DNA of 64,000 nucleotides from Geobacter sp. (lineage in GTDB: Bacteria; Desulfobacterota; Desulfuromonadia; Geobacterales; DSM-12255): contig WKKR01000002.1 of assembly GCA_009684525.1 (NCBI GenBank), forward strand, positions 930,001 to 994,000, written 5' to 3'. A program made the position numbers and the translations under genes. Below, piece after piece: positions 25,801 to 32,609 of this stretch. Position 1 is the stretch's first letter, and each line of letters begins with the position of its first letter. The notes beneath the pieces were generated by a model. That model worked only from the letters and a program-made list of their open reading frames with translations, had not been told where the DNA came from and did not search any database.

Positions 25801-28621
25801 CGACGTGGGGCTCATTCTCGGCGAGACCTATTCGTACCGGGTCAAAGCGTACAAAACCGCGTCCTGCGCCTGGGAAACCCCGTACAGCGAGCCTACCGGC
25901 GGAACTACCGCCGTTTTGGCGCCCGCACTGACCGTTACGCCCTACAACACCACGCAACTGAACCTCTCCTGGCTGGACAATGCCCGGTCCGAAACGGCGT
26001 ACAACGTCGAACGCTGCCTGGGGGACGCCTGCAGCGATTTCACGGCGATCGCAACGGTTGTCGGCAGCGCGTACGCCGATGCTTCGGTCTGCACCGGGGC
26101 CAGCTACAGCTATCGGGTCAATGCCGTGAGCAGAGGATTTTCAAACAGCGGCGGCGGTTGCTGGCAATGGCGCGTGCCGCTGAACATCTCCTCGTTCCAG
26201 CCCAACTACCAGACCAGGGTGACCATCTCCTCCAACGCCGCAGTCCGGGCCGATTTCGCGGATGTGCGCTTCTACGATGCCGCGACCGGTCAGGAGCTCC
26301 CTTACTGGCTGGAGAGCAAAACCAATTCCTATAGTGCGGTCGTCTGGGTCAAGACCGGTGCCAGCAATGCGGTCTACATGTACTTCGGCAATCCGAGCGC
26401 CACATCTGCGAGCAATGGCCCTGCCGTCTTCGAGGTCTATGACGATTTCGACGACGGCGCCATCGATCCGGCACGTTGGACGCTGCTTCCGGGCAACGGT
26501 TCCGTGAGCGAGAGCGGTGGGGCTCTCAATTTCTCCTATGCCGGTGCCGGGGCCAATGACTGGTCAGCGGCCAAAGGGCGGGAGGTGGCGGCACTTCGCC
26601 TGAATTCGCTGCCTGCCACCGACTTCCTGGCGGCAGTGAAGATGAACACCTATACGGTCGCTACCTCCACCCATGCCGGCATCGGGGTCTATGGTTCGGA
26701 TACTGGCGCCTATCTGTGGGGGAGATACAGCGGCCCGCCGGAAGATTACGGCCTGACCCGGCTCGACGGTGTTTTGATCGGTTCCTATTCGTCGTCGACA
26801 CTGCCGGAGGTCTTTGCCGTGAAGAAGACGGGGCAAAACTACTCGTTTTTCTACGGCACCGACAATTTCTACCTGCAGCAGAAAGGCAATACCTACAATG
26901 ATGTCCCCTTCAACGGGATTGTCCTGTTCGGCAAGGAGTGGGGAAGCAATTCCCTCTCGTTCGGCTTGGATTACTTTTATATCCGCAAGCTGGCGGCAAA
27001 AGAGCCGACCGTCTATTTCGATTACGCAACAAAAGTCCAGTCAACCATCTGCGGGGCAACCTGGAACGGGCCTTACAGCAGCGCCATCACCGGCACGACG
27101 CCGACGCCGGTGCCCCCGGTCTCGCTTTCCGCGACTACCGTGTCGCCTTCCCGGATCAATCTCTCGTGGGCGCAGACGCCGGATGAAACAGGATTCCGGA
27201 TCGAGAGATGCGGTGGGGAGGGCTGCTCCGATTTCTCCGAAATCGCAACGGTGGGGGCAGATGTGACGGCCTACAGCGATGATGCCCTGAGCAACGGCAC
27301 CAGCTACAGCTATCGCGTCAGAGGTTACAAGGCAACTGCTGGTTGCAACTGGGTGAGCGATTACAGCCCCACGGCAACGGCAACGGCTGCCCTGGTCCCC
27401 CCTGCAGGCCTCATTGCCACCCCTGTTTCGGCGACCCAGATCAATCTTGCCTGGACAGACACGACCGCTGCCGAATCCGGATTCAGGATCGAGCGCTGCC
27501 TGGGTGCCGACTGCACGGATTTCACCCAGATTGCCTTCGTCGGCGCGAATGTGACCTCGTATCCGGATACCTCCGTGGAAAGCGGCCAGACGTACCAATA
27601 TCGGGTGCGGGCATGGAACAGCGGCCTGTTCGCATCCAGTGGCTGCTGGACGAAAAAGACGTCCGTCTACCTGTCGTCCAACTTCCAGCCCAATTACCAG
27701 AACAAGATCACGATCTACTTCTCGCCAACCCTGACACCCGGTTTGCGGCCGGACTTCAGCGATATCAGGTTTTACGACGAAACCAGCAGGCAGGAGCTTC
27801 CCTATTGGCTGGAGAAGATTGCCTACGGGACTGATGGCAGCGCCACGGCAACGGTCTGGTACAAGTCGGGGGCGACCAACACCATTTCCATGTATTTCGG
27901 CAACCAGAATGCGCTATCCGCCAGCAACGGCACCGCAACGTTCGAAATCTTCGACGACTTCAGCGCCGGCTCGCTGGGCAGCCTCTGGACCCTGCTTTCC
28001 GGGAACGGAACCATTCAGCAAAGCGGCAGCGCCCTGAATTTCAACTACTCCGGTGCCCAGGACAACACCTGGAATGCCGGTGGGAGACAAGGGGCGGCAT
28101 TACTGCTGAACAGCCTCCCAGCCGGTGATTTCTTTGCCGCGGTCAAGCTCAACGACTATACCGTCACTGACCAGTCGTTTGCCGGCATGGGCGTGTATGG
28201 CACCGATACCGGCGCCTATCTCCTGGGGCGGACCCAATCGGCAACATACAATAATTTCAGCCTGCAAAAGAACGACGGCACCGCGATTGCCACCGGCTCC
28301 ATATCCACGGCGCCGTACTATCTGGGGGTCAGGAGAACGGGCACGCAGTATTCGTTCTGGGGGAGCTACAACAACTCTTCCTGGAGCGCCATCGGTGGAT
28401 CGTACAGCGATATCCCCTTGAATGGCCTGGCACTTTTCGGCAAGGAAAACGGGGCCTCTGACCTGACGTTTTCCCTCGGGGCGTTCTATGTCCGCAAATT
28501 GGCTTCGACCGAGCCTTCTCCGTCGGTCGATGCCCGGACCTTTGCCACGCAGCAGGTCTCTGTCTGCTCGGATGTCTGGGAAGGCCCGTACAGCAGCCAG
28601 GCCACGGCGGCGACTCCATAA
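19850..28621 (+). CDS. Giant nine-haem surface protein with PKD, CarboxypepD_reg, FN3, LamG and DUF2341 modules
   Basis: The 2923-residue protein starts with a signal peptide (cleavage after GALA, about residue 31). Residues 35-375 hold nine haem-c motifs: six CX2CH (Cys35, 79, 165, 190, 280, 323) and three CX4CH (Cys140, 240, 369). Then come two PKD-like domains (about 404-470, 497-563), six carboxypeptidase-regulatory-like beta domains (starting near 584, 683, 766, 857, 941, 1029) and seven FN3-like repeats marked by an ERC-x-G-x2-C-x2-F pattern. One LamG-like insert (about 1350-1574) and three DUF2341 modules (about 1604-1904, 2104-2397, 2597-2894) sit inside FN3 loops. No membrane anchor or sorting tail is visible. 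AAGGGG precedes the ATG. It is probably an outer-surface cytochrome/adhesin of extracellular electron transfer; the exact role is inferred. Confidence 0.88.
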   Translation: MRLCGGLSSRLRKMLLLIGISCFSIPSGALAGIECYECHGTKNPVDFRPVDALVRDISSGGFQGNHRSHMGAAVEPKSCNPCHSGEESLPSSYLPNHRDGKIQISANINNSPHPDKGVYAKGAAKAVFFNQTTLPQLGSCSNVNCHFESQTPLWGSPPFTSPDDCNKCHADNPTSGGHPGAGGKHAGIACESCHSTHATFSHATSGRLQLQFSPVPGGTYSGDLTRFLPSQSAGKTYGSCRNIYCHSDGTAVASGVIGFSGATFANHTTPTWGESSAITCTSCHDTPPDYGQAYWVKYGQDSFFKPGPKANYHYIGDHRVEGCTSCHFATTDDGTTIKDAGKHGNGVYDVVPGPGISFRYDYDPGGGKCSTIVCHNRNHPTGDESWGEAPVYVNVTYAKTDCHTYTFSVDDAELLARGEISPLSITWDFGDGSTASGSFSVSHRFADRGNYIVKATVRDKTRHLLYNNLYIPVDETNIRPSANVAVAVDGMTVTLTDLSTDPDFNECGHSGTGTIYISWNDGSTNLNQPLALTDSPSGATFQHTYQTAGTYSISVQIRDNAGDAPYSQLNPLTAQVPPGDPVSTTFKGHVTDHETGLGLEGVTVQLKNPLAVPAVVDTTTTDAAGYYAFNPVELGVNYSIEVAKEGRLFNPASKTAWISPINGGQSAVIDFHSSSVDIEPKITIGGRITDQSGAGKPAYLTLLKGDVTVGTTSTNNDGIYSFGEVDDDCYTVKPSYEASYAYTPETREVCFTDSHVDFTYHPASVIQQLSGSLHDDGGDDIPNVTVNLKDASGKVVLSQTVTGSFSFYNRVVEGCYSIEAQKFGYVFAPAVQSVCGIGGESITTLNVIGQPAVPPIVIGGTVTDALSGDPAAATIHLRKGGTVYYKSPQWTTPGVYQFDPVPPDCYTIEPVDERYQFTPPSREVCDSSSSIHFSSLARETMDVGGEIYNGSGTPVRFPITVTIKDADGTLLSSSQTSTTMETYIGKYSSLVRKSCVTVEPVAGTFTFAPAARTVCEAIRNLDFKATDTRIRVKGRVTDQGGVGQEGVMLSLQDMNGTVLRTQQTISGGYYSFGKLDNGCYRVVPEPGAVPFSPLSSQVCGANTSLNFTAVNIGSGTVATPLDSTRIGITWLDFSDETGFAVERCSGEACSDFAEIFTAGPDVTQYTDASVCSGMSYLYRVRAFKSGEWEQVSNTVDVSTSLPVAPTDLTAAVQSESRVLLSWSQTGTEQTGFRIERCAGSGCSGFTQIATVGTAVRSYLDNGIAPGSYSYRVRAYKDAACPWESDYTPLASADSSAPLLNDFAVAAGDTTTANFFWTDNSTRVSGYTLDRCSGAGCENFTQIASLDKDPATVLSLNLDESGWTGAAGEVTDSSGNDNHGTAFGGATTVAGGKSGRAGSFDGIDGYVAAGVDGRSFYQWTIEMWIRPEPLNAQKMIFQWGDSATVDTSTPFIRLIRNSNGTVQWGYSYYIGGTNPYTSSSTTGQITAPDNQWTHVVLTYDGTRLRTYGNGAFVNRQMINLVQTDKALVAIFGAGKGYAVGEHNRYKGLVDGAVLYRRALSAAEVLARYQSSADQSVCSATTYRYRAKAVNKGLSNAGGGCWSKRAPLAITDFQPNFQTRVVVPYAPDMKSTFDDLRFYDVRAGREIPYWLDSKTDGETATFWLRTGATNDIYLYYGNPAALSSSNGRATFEVFDDFRDAISLAYSERPKWLDTIWSYNNDNGYLYITAGNGTANFAYGSGYDYTWTAATRRTEILEACSSLGTDFHAQIRLNNYTANNQTFAGIALSNTAMAYTFGRYRNDATPEDSFRVEKLDGSNAASSAATATPAYLAVKKTGSSFSFFLSHDNANWTLVGGPYSDLTPTRLSLFGKETTNGTNALSFSMDDFYVRKYAATEPTAAIGAEEALASCLTLGWENPYSAAVTVTTPTPEAPDALTLKLYDTQIDLTWARHTTDESGFVIERCQGAGCSSFAQIATVAAGVTTYSDVGLILGETYSYRVKAYKTASCAWETPYSEPTGGTTAVLAPALTVTPYNTTQLNLSWLDNARSETAYNVERCLGDACSDFTAIATVVGSAYADASVCTGASYSYRVNAVSRGFSNSGGGCWQWRVPLNISSFQPNYQTRVTISSNAAVRADFADVRFYDAATGQELPYWLESKTNSYSAVVWVKTGASNAVYMYFGNPSATSASNGPAVFEVYDDFDDGAIDPARWTLLPGNGSVSESGGALNFSYAGAGANDWSAAKGREVAALRLNSLPATDFLAAVKMNTYTVATSTHAGIGVYGSDTGAYLWGRYSGPPEDYGLTRLDGVLIGSYSSSTLPEVFAVKKTGQNYSFFYGTDNFYLQQKGNTYNDVPFNGIVLFGKEWGSNSLSFGLDYFYIRKLAAKEPTVYFDYATKVQSTICGATWNGPYSSAITGTTPTPVPPVSLSATTVSPSRINLSWAQTPDETGFRIERCGGEGCSDFSEIATVGADVTAYSDDALSNGTSYSYRVRGYKATAGCNWVSDYSPTATATAALVPPAGLIATPVSATQINLAWTDTTAAESGFRIERCLGADCTDFTQIAFVGANVTSYPDTSVESGQTYQYRVRAWNSGLFASSGCWTKKTSVYLSSNFQPNYQNKITIYFSPTLTPGLRPDFSDIRFYDETSRQELPYWLEKIAYGTDGSATATVWYKSGATNTISMYFGNQNALSASNGTATFEIFDDFSAGSLGSLWTLLSGNGTIQQSGSALNFNYSGAQDNTWNAGGRQGAALLLNSLPAGDFFAAVKLNDYTVTDQSFAGMGVYGTDTGAYLLGRTQSATYNNFSLQKNDGTAIATGSISTAPYYLGVRRTGTQYSFWGSYNNSSWSAIGGSYSDIPLNGLALFGKENGASDLTFSLGAFYVRKLASTEPSPSVDARTFATQQVSVCSDVWEGPYSSQATAATP

Positions 28622-28730
28622 TCGCAGCAGCTGCCGGGAACCGTGCCGGACGTTTGTCCGTTCCGCCCTGCTTGCCCTGGCCTGCTTATCTGCTAAAGTT
28701 GAGGGAACTATATCCCCAGGAGGTAATGCG

Positions 28731-29165
28731 ATGAAAAAGATTCTCTGCATGGTTGCGGCACTTACCGTCAGCGCCACTCTGGCCGGCGTTGGCATGGCTT
28801 CCGAGCAGTATTCGCCGGCCGGTGCTCTTCTCAAGAAGGAACAGGAGCTCAAGGGGAAGGTCGACGCAAAGGACAAGCAACTGAAAGACCAGGCCGCCGG
28901 GATGGAGAGGAAACGGGCCGAGCAGCAGGAGGAGATGCAAAAGAGGAAGCTGGAACGGCAGAAGGCAATGGAGATGAAGAAACAGGAACTGCAGAAGGCG
29001 AAGGGTGATGCCGCGGCCGAAGGTGAGAAGGTAAAGGCAAAGACCAAGGAAAACGCCAAGGAGCTGAAGAAGAAAAAAGAGACCAAGAAGAAACAGCTCA
29101 AGGAGATGAAGGAAGAGACCCACAAAGAGATGAACGTGATCAAGGAGGGGTACACGGTGAAATAG
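28731..29165 (+). CDS. Secreted Lys/Glu-rich coiled-coil protein
   Basis: The 144-residue protein has a signal peptide (MKKILCMVAALTVSATLAG, cleavage near GMA-SEQY). After it, almost the whole chain (about 33-135) is charged helix with heptad-like spacing and long runs of K, E, Q and M, so an extended periplasmic coiled coil is likely. I do not recognise a family. The ribosome site AGGAGG is strong. It lies 109 bp after the giant cytochrome gene, in the same direction, and a strong terminator follows, so co-transcription is possible but no promoter was identified either way. Confidence 0.75.
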   Translation: MKKILCMVAALTVSATLAGVGMASEQYSPAGALLKKEQELKGKVDAKDKQLKDQAAGMERKRAEQQEEMQKRKLERQKAMEMKKQELQKAKGDAAAEGEKVKAKTKENAKELKKKKETKKKQLKEMKEETHKEMNVIKEGYTVK

Positions 29166-29190
29166 CCGTTCCCTCCCGATGCCAATATGA

Positions 29191-29230
29191 AGGCCGCCCC
29201 GGCTTGTTCCGGGGCGGCCTTTGTTGTTTC
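29191..29230 (+). terminator. Rho-independent terminator after the coiled-coil gene
   Basis: A perfect 12-bp stem, AGGCCGCCCCGG with CCGGGGCGGCCT around the loop CTTGTT, is followed by TTTGTTGTTT. Confidence 0.9.
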
Positions 29231-29373
29231 CGGCCTCGGAAAGTGCCCGCCCTGGTCGACGCTGAACAGTCAGGTCCGGATACCTGTACTTGCTCAAACC
29301 AGCATAACCGTTGCAAGCTGATTTTCTGGCCAGTCACAGCAGAACTGCTTGCTTATGGTTGGTAAGTATTCAT

Positions 29374-29401
29374 TTGACATAATCGATTACATTTCTAGAA
29401 T
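29374..29401 (+). promoter_or_regulatory. Sigma-70-type promoter for the hybrid kinase gene
   Basis: A perfect TTGACA (29374-29379) and TAGAAT (29396-29401) are 16 bases apart, 51 bases before the kinase start, in the AT-rich part of an otherwise empty 220-bp gap. Confidence 0.6.
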
Positions 29402-29452
29402 GAGATATAGCCATATAATAATTGTGCTGCAGGTAATGATGGGGAGCAGACC

Positions 29453-32400
29453 ATGATTTGTCAGACTCTTCAGGGACGTAGACTGGAAACGGTAAGGATT
29501 GTAACAGTATATGCAGTTTTTGGACTGGCATGGATCTACGGTTCTGACACGCTGCTCGGCTGGCTGGTTCATGATCCGACCATCATGGTGGAACTGGCTG
29601 TCGCGAAAGGCTCTCTTTTCATCCTGTGCACGGCAGCGCTCCTGTATGCATTGATCAGCCGCTTCGTCCAGCAGTTGTCTATTGCCGAACGTGGCCGGAC
29701 CGAGAGCTTGAAAAGCTATCAGGCCATCTTCAATGCGACGGACGAGGCCATCTTTGTGCATGAGGCTCGGACCGGGCGCATCCTGGAGATAAACGACCGC
29801 ATGCTGGAGATCTACGGTTACACGCGTGACGAGGCCCTGTCCACCGATATCGGTCGGCTGTCAGAGGGGACCCCCCCCTATTCGCAGGCAGAAGCGATCG
29901 AGAAGGTGCGTAAGGCACTGACTGAAGGACCACAGGTTTTTGAATGGCATTGTCGCAGAAAGTCAGGGACATTCTTCTGGGCCGAGGTTTCCTTACGGAA
30001 AATTACAACTCAGAGCAATGAGAGAATCATTGCCGTTGTCAGGGACATAAGCGAACGGAAGCAAACCGAGGAGGTGCTGAGGGAAAGCCGGGCGAAACTG
30101 GAGGCGGCGTTGGAAAGCATGACGGACGCCGTGTTTATCTCCGACGTTTCCGGCCAATTTCTCGATTTCAACGATGCCTTTGCCACGTATCACCGGTTCA
30201 GGAACAAGTCCGAGTGCGCCAGGACGTTTGCCGAATATCCCGGTTTCCTCGATGTCTTCATGGCAAGCGGAGAACCGGCCCCGGTCGAGATGTGGGCAGT
30301 TCCGCGAGCATTGCGGGGCGAGACCGCCACCAATGCCGAATACACCCTTCGGCGCAAAGATACGGGCGAAACGTGGGTCGGGAGCTACAGCTTCAGCCCC
30401 ATACGCGACAAGGATGGCGGGATCGTCGGTTCCGTGGTGGTTGCCCGCGACATAACCGACCAGAAACGATCCGAAGCCTACCGCAGCATGGGGCAGGAGA
30501 TCCTGCTCGAACTGAGTGAAGAGGAAAATCTGCACACGGCAATCCAGCATGTCATCGGTCTGCTGAAATCGGCAACCGGCGTCGATGCCGTGGGTATCCG
30601 CCTGGAGGATGGGGACGACTTCCCCTATTTCTACCAGGAAGGGTTTCCGCAGGATTTCCTGCAAAAAGAGAATTCACTCCTTGCCAGGAGCCGGGACGGA
30701 GGGGTTTGCCGGGACGATTGCGGCAATGTCTGTCTGGAATGCACCTGCGGCCTGGTGATTTCCGGGCAAACGGATCCTTCCAACCCGCTCTTTACCAGCG
30801 GCGGCAGTGCCTGGACCAACAATTCTCTTCCCTTGCTCCATGGGGCTGCAGCTGAGGATCCCAGAACTAACCCCCGCGACGAATGCATACATCAGGGATT
30901 CGCATCGGTCGCCCTGATTCCGATCCGGGCCAAGGGGGGGATTGTCGGGCTGCTCCAACTGAACGATCACCGCACGGGTTGTTTTACCCTGGAAGGGATA
31001 GAGACACTCGAAGAAATCGCCGAAAACATCGGCGAGGCCATGCTGCGCAAACAGGCTGAGGAGAAACTGATTGCCAGCGAACGGTTCCTCCGGACGCTGA
31101 CCGACCATCTGCCCGGGATGGTGGGGTACTGGACCGATGACCTTCGCTGCAGTTTCGCCAACAAGGCATATTGGGAATGGTTCGGCAGGACATCGGAGCA
31201 GCTGATCGGGATTACCGTTCGGGAGTTGCTGGGGGAAGAGCTGTTCAACAAGAATGAACCGTATATGCGCCGCGTTTTGCAGGGAGAACCGCAGCAGTTC
31301 GAGAGAACCCTGGTGAAAACTTCCGGCGAATCTCGCTATACATGGGCTCAGTATATTCCCGATCTGATCGACGGCACTGCACGGGGTTTCTTCGTGCTGA
31401 TCTCCGATGTCACGGAACTGAAGCGGGCCGAAGAGGAGAAAGCCAAACTCGAAACCCAACTCCTGCAGGCGCAGAAGATGGAATCGGTGGGGCGGCTGGC
31501 CGGAGGGGTGGCCCATGACTTCAACAATCTTTTGACGGTCATCCTCGGTCATGCCGAGTTGGCCCTGTTGAAAATGAACCAGTCCGGACTGTTCATGGAT
31601 GATATCGCTGCGATCCGAGATGCTGCCGAGCGCTCTGCCGATCTCACGCAGCAGCTGCTGGCATTTGCCCGGAAACAGACCATTGCGCCAAAGATGCTGG
31701 ACATGAATGCGACTGTGACGAGCATGCTCAAGATGCTGCAACGGCTCATCGGTGAGGACATCCATCTCAACTGGCATCCTGCCGCGAACCTGTGGCAGGT
31801 CAAGATGGACCCGGCGCAAATAGACCAGATCCTGGCAAATCTCTGCGTCAATGCCAGGGATGCCATCGTCGACATCGGCAAGATCACCATCGAGACGAGA
31901 AACAGCACCTTTGACAAGGACTATTGCGATGCCAACTTCGGATTCATCCCGGGAGAGTACGTGATGCTTGCCGTGAGCGACGACGGATGCGGCATGGAAA
32001 AGGGAACGATGCTGCACATCTTCGAACCGTTTTTCACGACCAAGGGTCTCGGCGAGGGGACCGGGCTCGGACTTGCCACGGTGTACGGCATCGTGCAGCA
32101 GAACAACGGCTTTATCAAGGTGTACAGCGAGCCGGGCCAGGGAACGACATTCAAGATATACTTCTCCCGGTACGAGGGGGAGTGCGCCCCGGTTGCGATA
32201 GAAAATACTGCAAAGACCCTTTTAACCGGACAGGAGACCATCCTGCTGGTGGAGGACGAGTCGAGCATCCTCACCATGACCACCACCTTGCTCGAACGCC
32301 AGGGTTACAACGTCTTGGCTGCAAGCACGCCGAGTGAGGCGATCGAGCTGGCGCACAAGCATGCAGACGAGATTCGGCTGCTTTTGACCGATGTGGTCAT

Positions 32401-32596
32401 GCCCGAGATGAACGGACGGGACCTGGCCAGAAACCTGCTGCAGGTCTGCCCGAAGATCAAGAGCCTGTATATGTCCGGCTATACGGCAAATGTCGTTGCC
32501 CACCACGGCGTGCTCGACGAGGATGTGCACTTTATCTCGAAACCGTTTTCCCTGCCCGACCTGGCGGTCAAGGTGCGTGAGGTGCTGGATGCGTGA
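29453..32596 (+). CDS. Large hybrid histidine kinase (TM-PAS-PAS-GAF-PAS-HisKA-HATPase-REC)
   Basis: The 1047-residue protein has two N-terminal membrane helices (about 12-35, 45-70), PAS domains near 85-205 and 215-345, a GAF domain near 350-533, a third PAS near 540-665, HisKA with His688 in GGVAHDFNNLLT, HATPase ([29 protein letters not shown]) and a C-terminal receiver with Asp980 in LLLTDVVMPEMNG. The GAF domain contains five cysteines in 14 residues (419, 423, 427, 430, 432), which suggests a metal or redox centre. The start follows GGGGAG. It is a single-gene unit ending 13 bp from the convergent helicase gene. The signal is unknown. Confidence 0.93.
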   Translation: MICQTLQGRRLETVRIVTVYAVFGLAWIYGSDTLLGWLVHDPTIMVELAVAKGSLFILCTAALLYALISRFVQQLSIAERGRTESLKSYQAIFNATDEAIFVHEARTGRILEINDRMLEIYGYTRDEALSTDIGRLSEGTPPYSQAEAIEKVRKALTEGPQVFEWHCRRKSGTFFWAEVSLRKITTQSNERIIAVVRDISERKQTEEVLRESRAKLEAALESMTDAVFISDVSGQFLDFNDAFATYHRFRNKSECARTFAEYPGFLDVFMASGEPAPVEMWAVPRALRGETATNAEYTLRRKDTGETWVGSYSFSPIRDKDGGIVGSVVVARDITDQKRSEAYRSMGQEILLELSEEENLHTAIQHVIGLLKSATGVDAVGIRLEDGDDFPYFYQEGFPQDFLQKENSLLARSRDGGVCRDDCGNVCLECTCGLVISGQTDPSNPLFTSGGSAWTNNSLPLLHGAAAEDPRTNPRDECIHQGFASVALIPIRAKGGIVGLLQLNDHRTGCFTLEGIETLEEIAENIGEAMLRKQAEEKLIASERFLRTLTDHLPGMVGYWTDDLRCSFANKAYWEWFGRTSEQLIGITVRELLGEELFNKNEPYMRRVLQGEPQQFERTLVKTSGESRYTWAQYIPDLIDGTARGFFVLISDVTELKRAEEEKAKLETQLLQAQKMESVGRLAGGVAHDFNNLLTVILGHAELALLKMNQSGLFMDDIAAIRDAAERSADLTQQLLAFARKQTIAPKMLDMNATVTSMLKMLQRLIGEDIHLNWHPAANLWQVKMDPAQIDQILANLCVNARDAIVDIGKITIETRNSTFDKDYCDANFGFIPGEYVMLAVSDDGCGMEKGTMLHIFEPFFTTKGLGEGTGLGLATVYGIVQQNNGFIKVYSEPGQGTTFKIYFSRYEGECAPVAIENTAKTLLTGQETILLVEDESSILTMTTTLLERQGYNVLAASTPSEAIELAHKHADEIRLLLTDVVMPEMNGRDLARNLLQVCPKIKSLYMSGYTANVVAHHGVLDEDVHFISKPFSLPDLAVKVREVLDA

Positions 32597-32609
32597 ACAT
32601 AGGGGGCGC

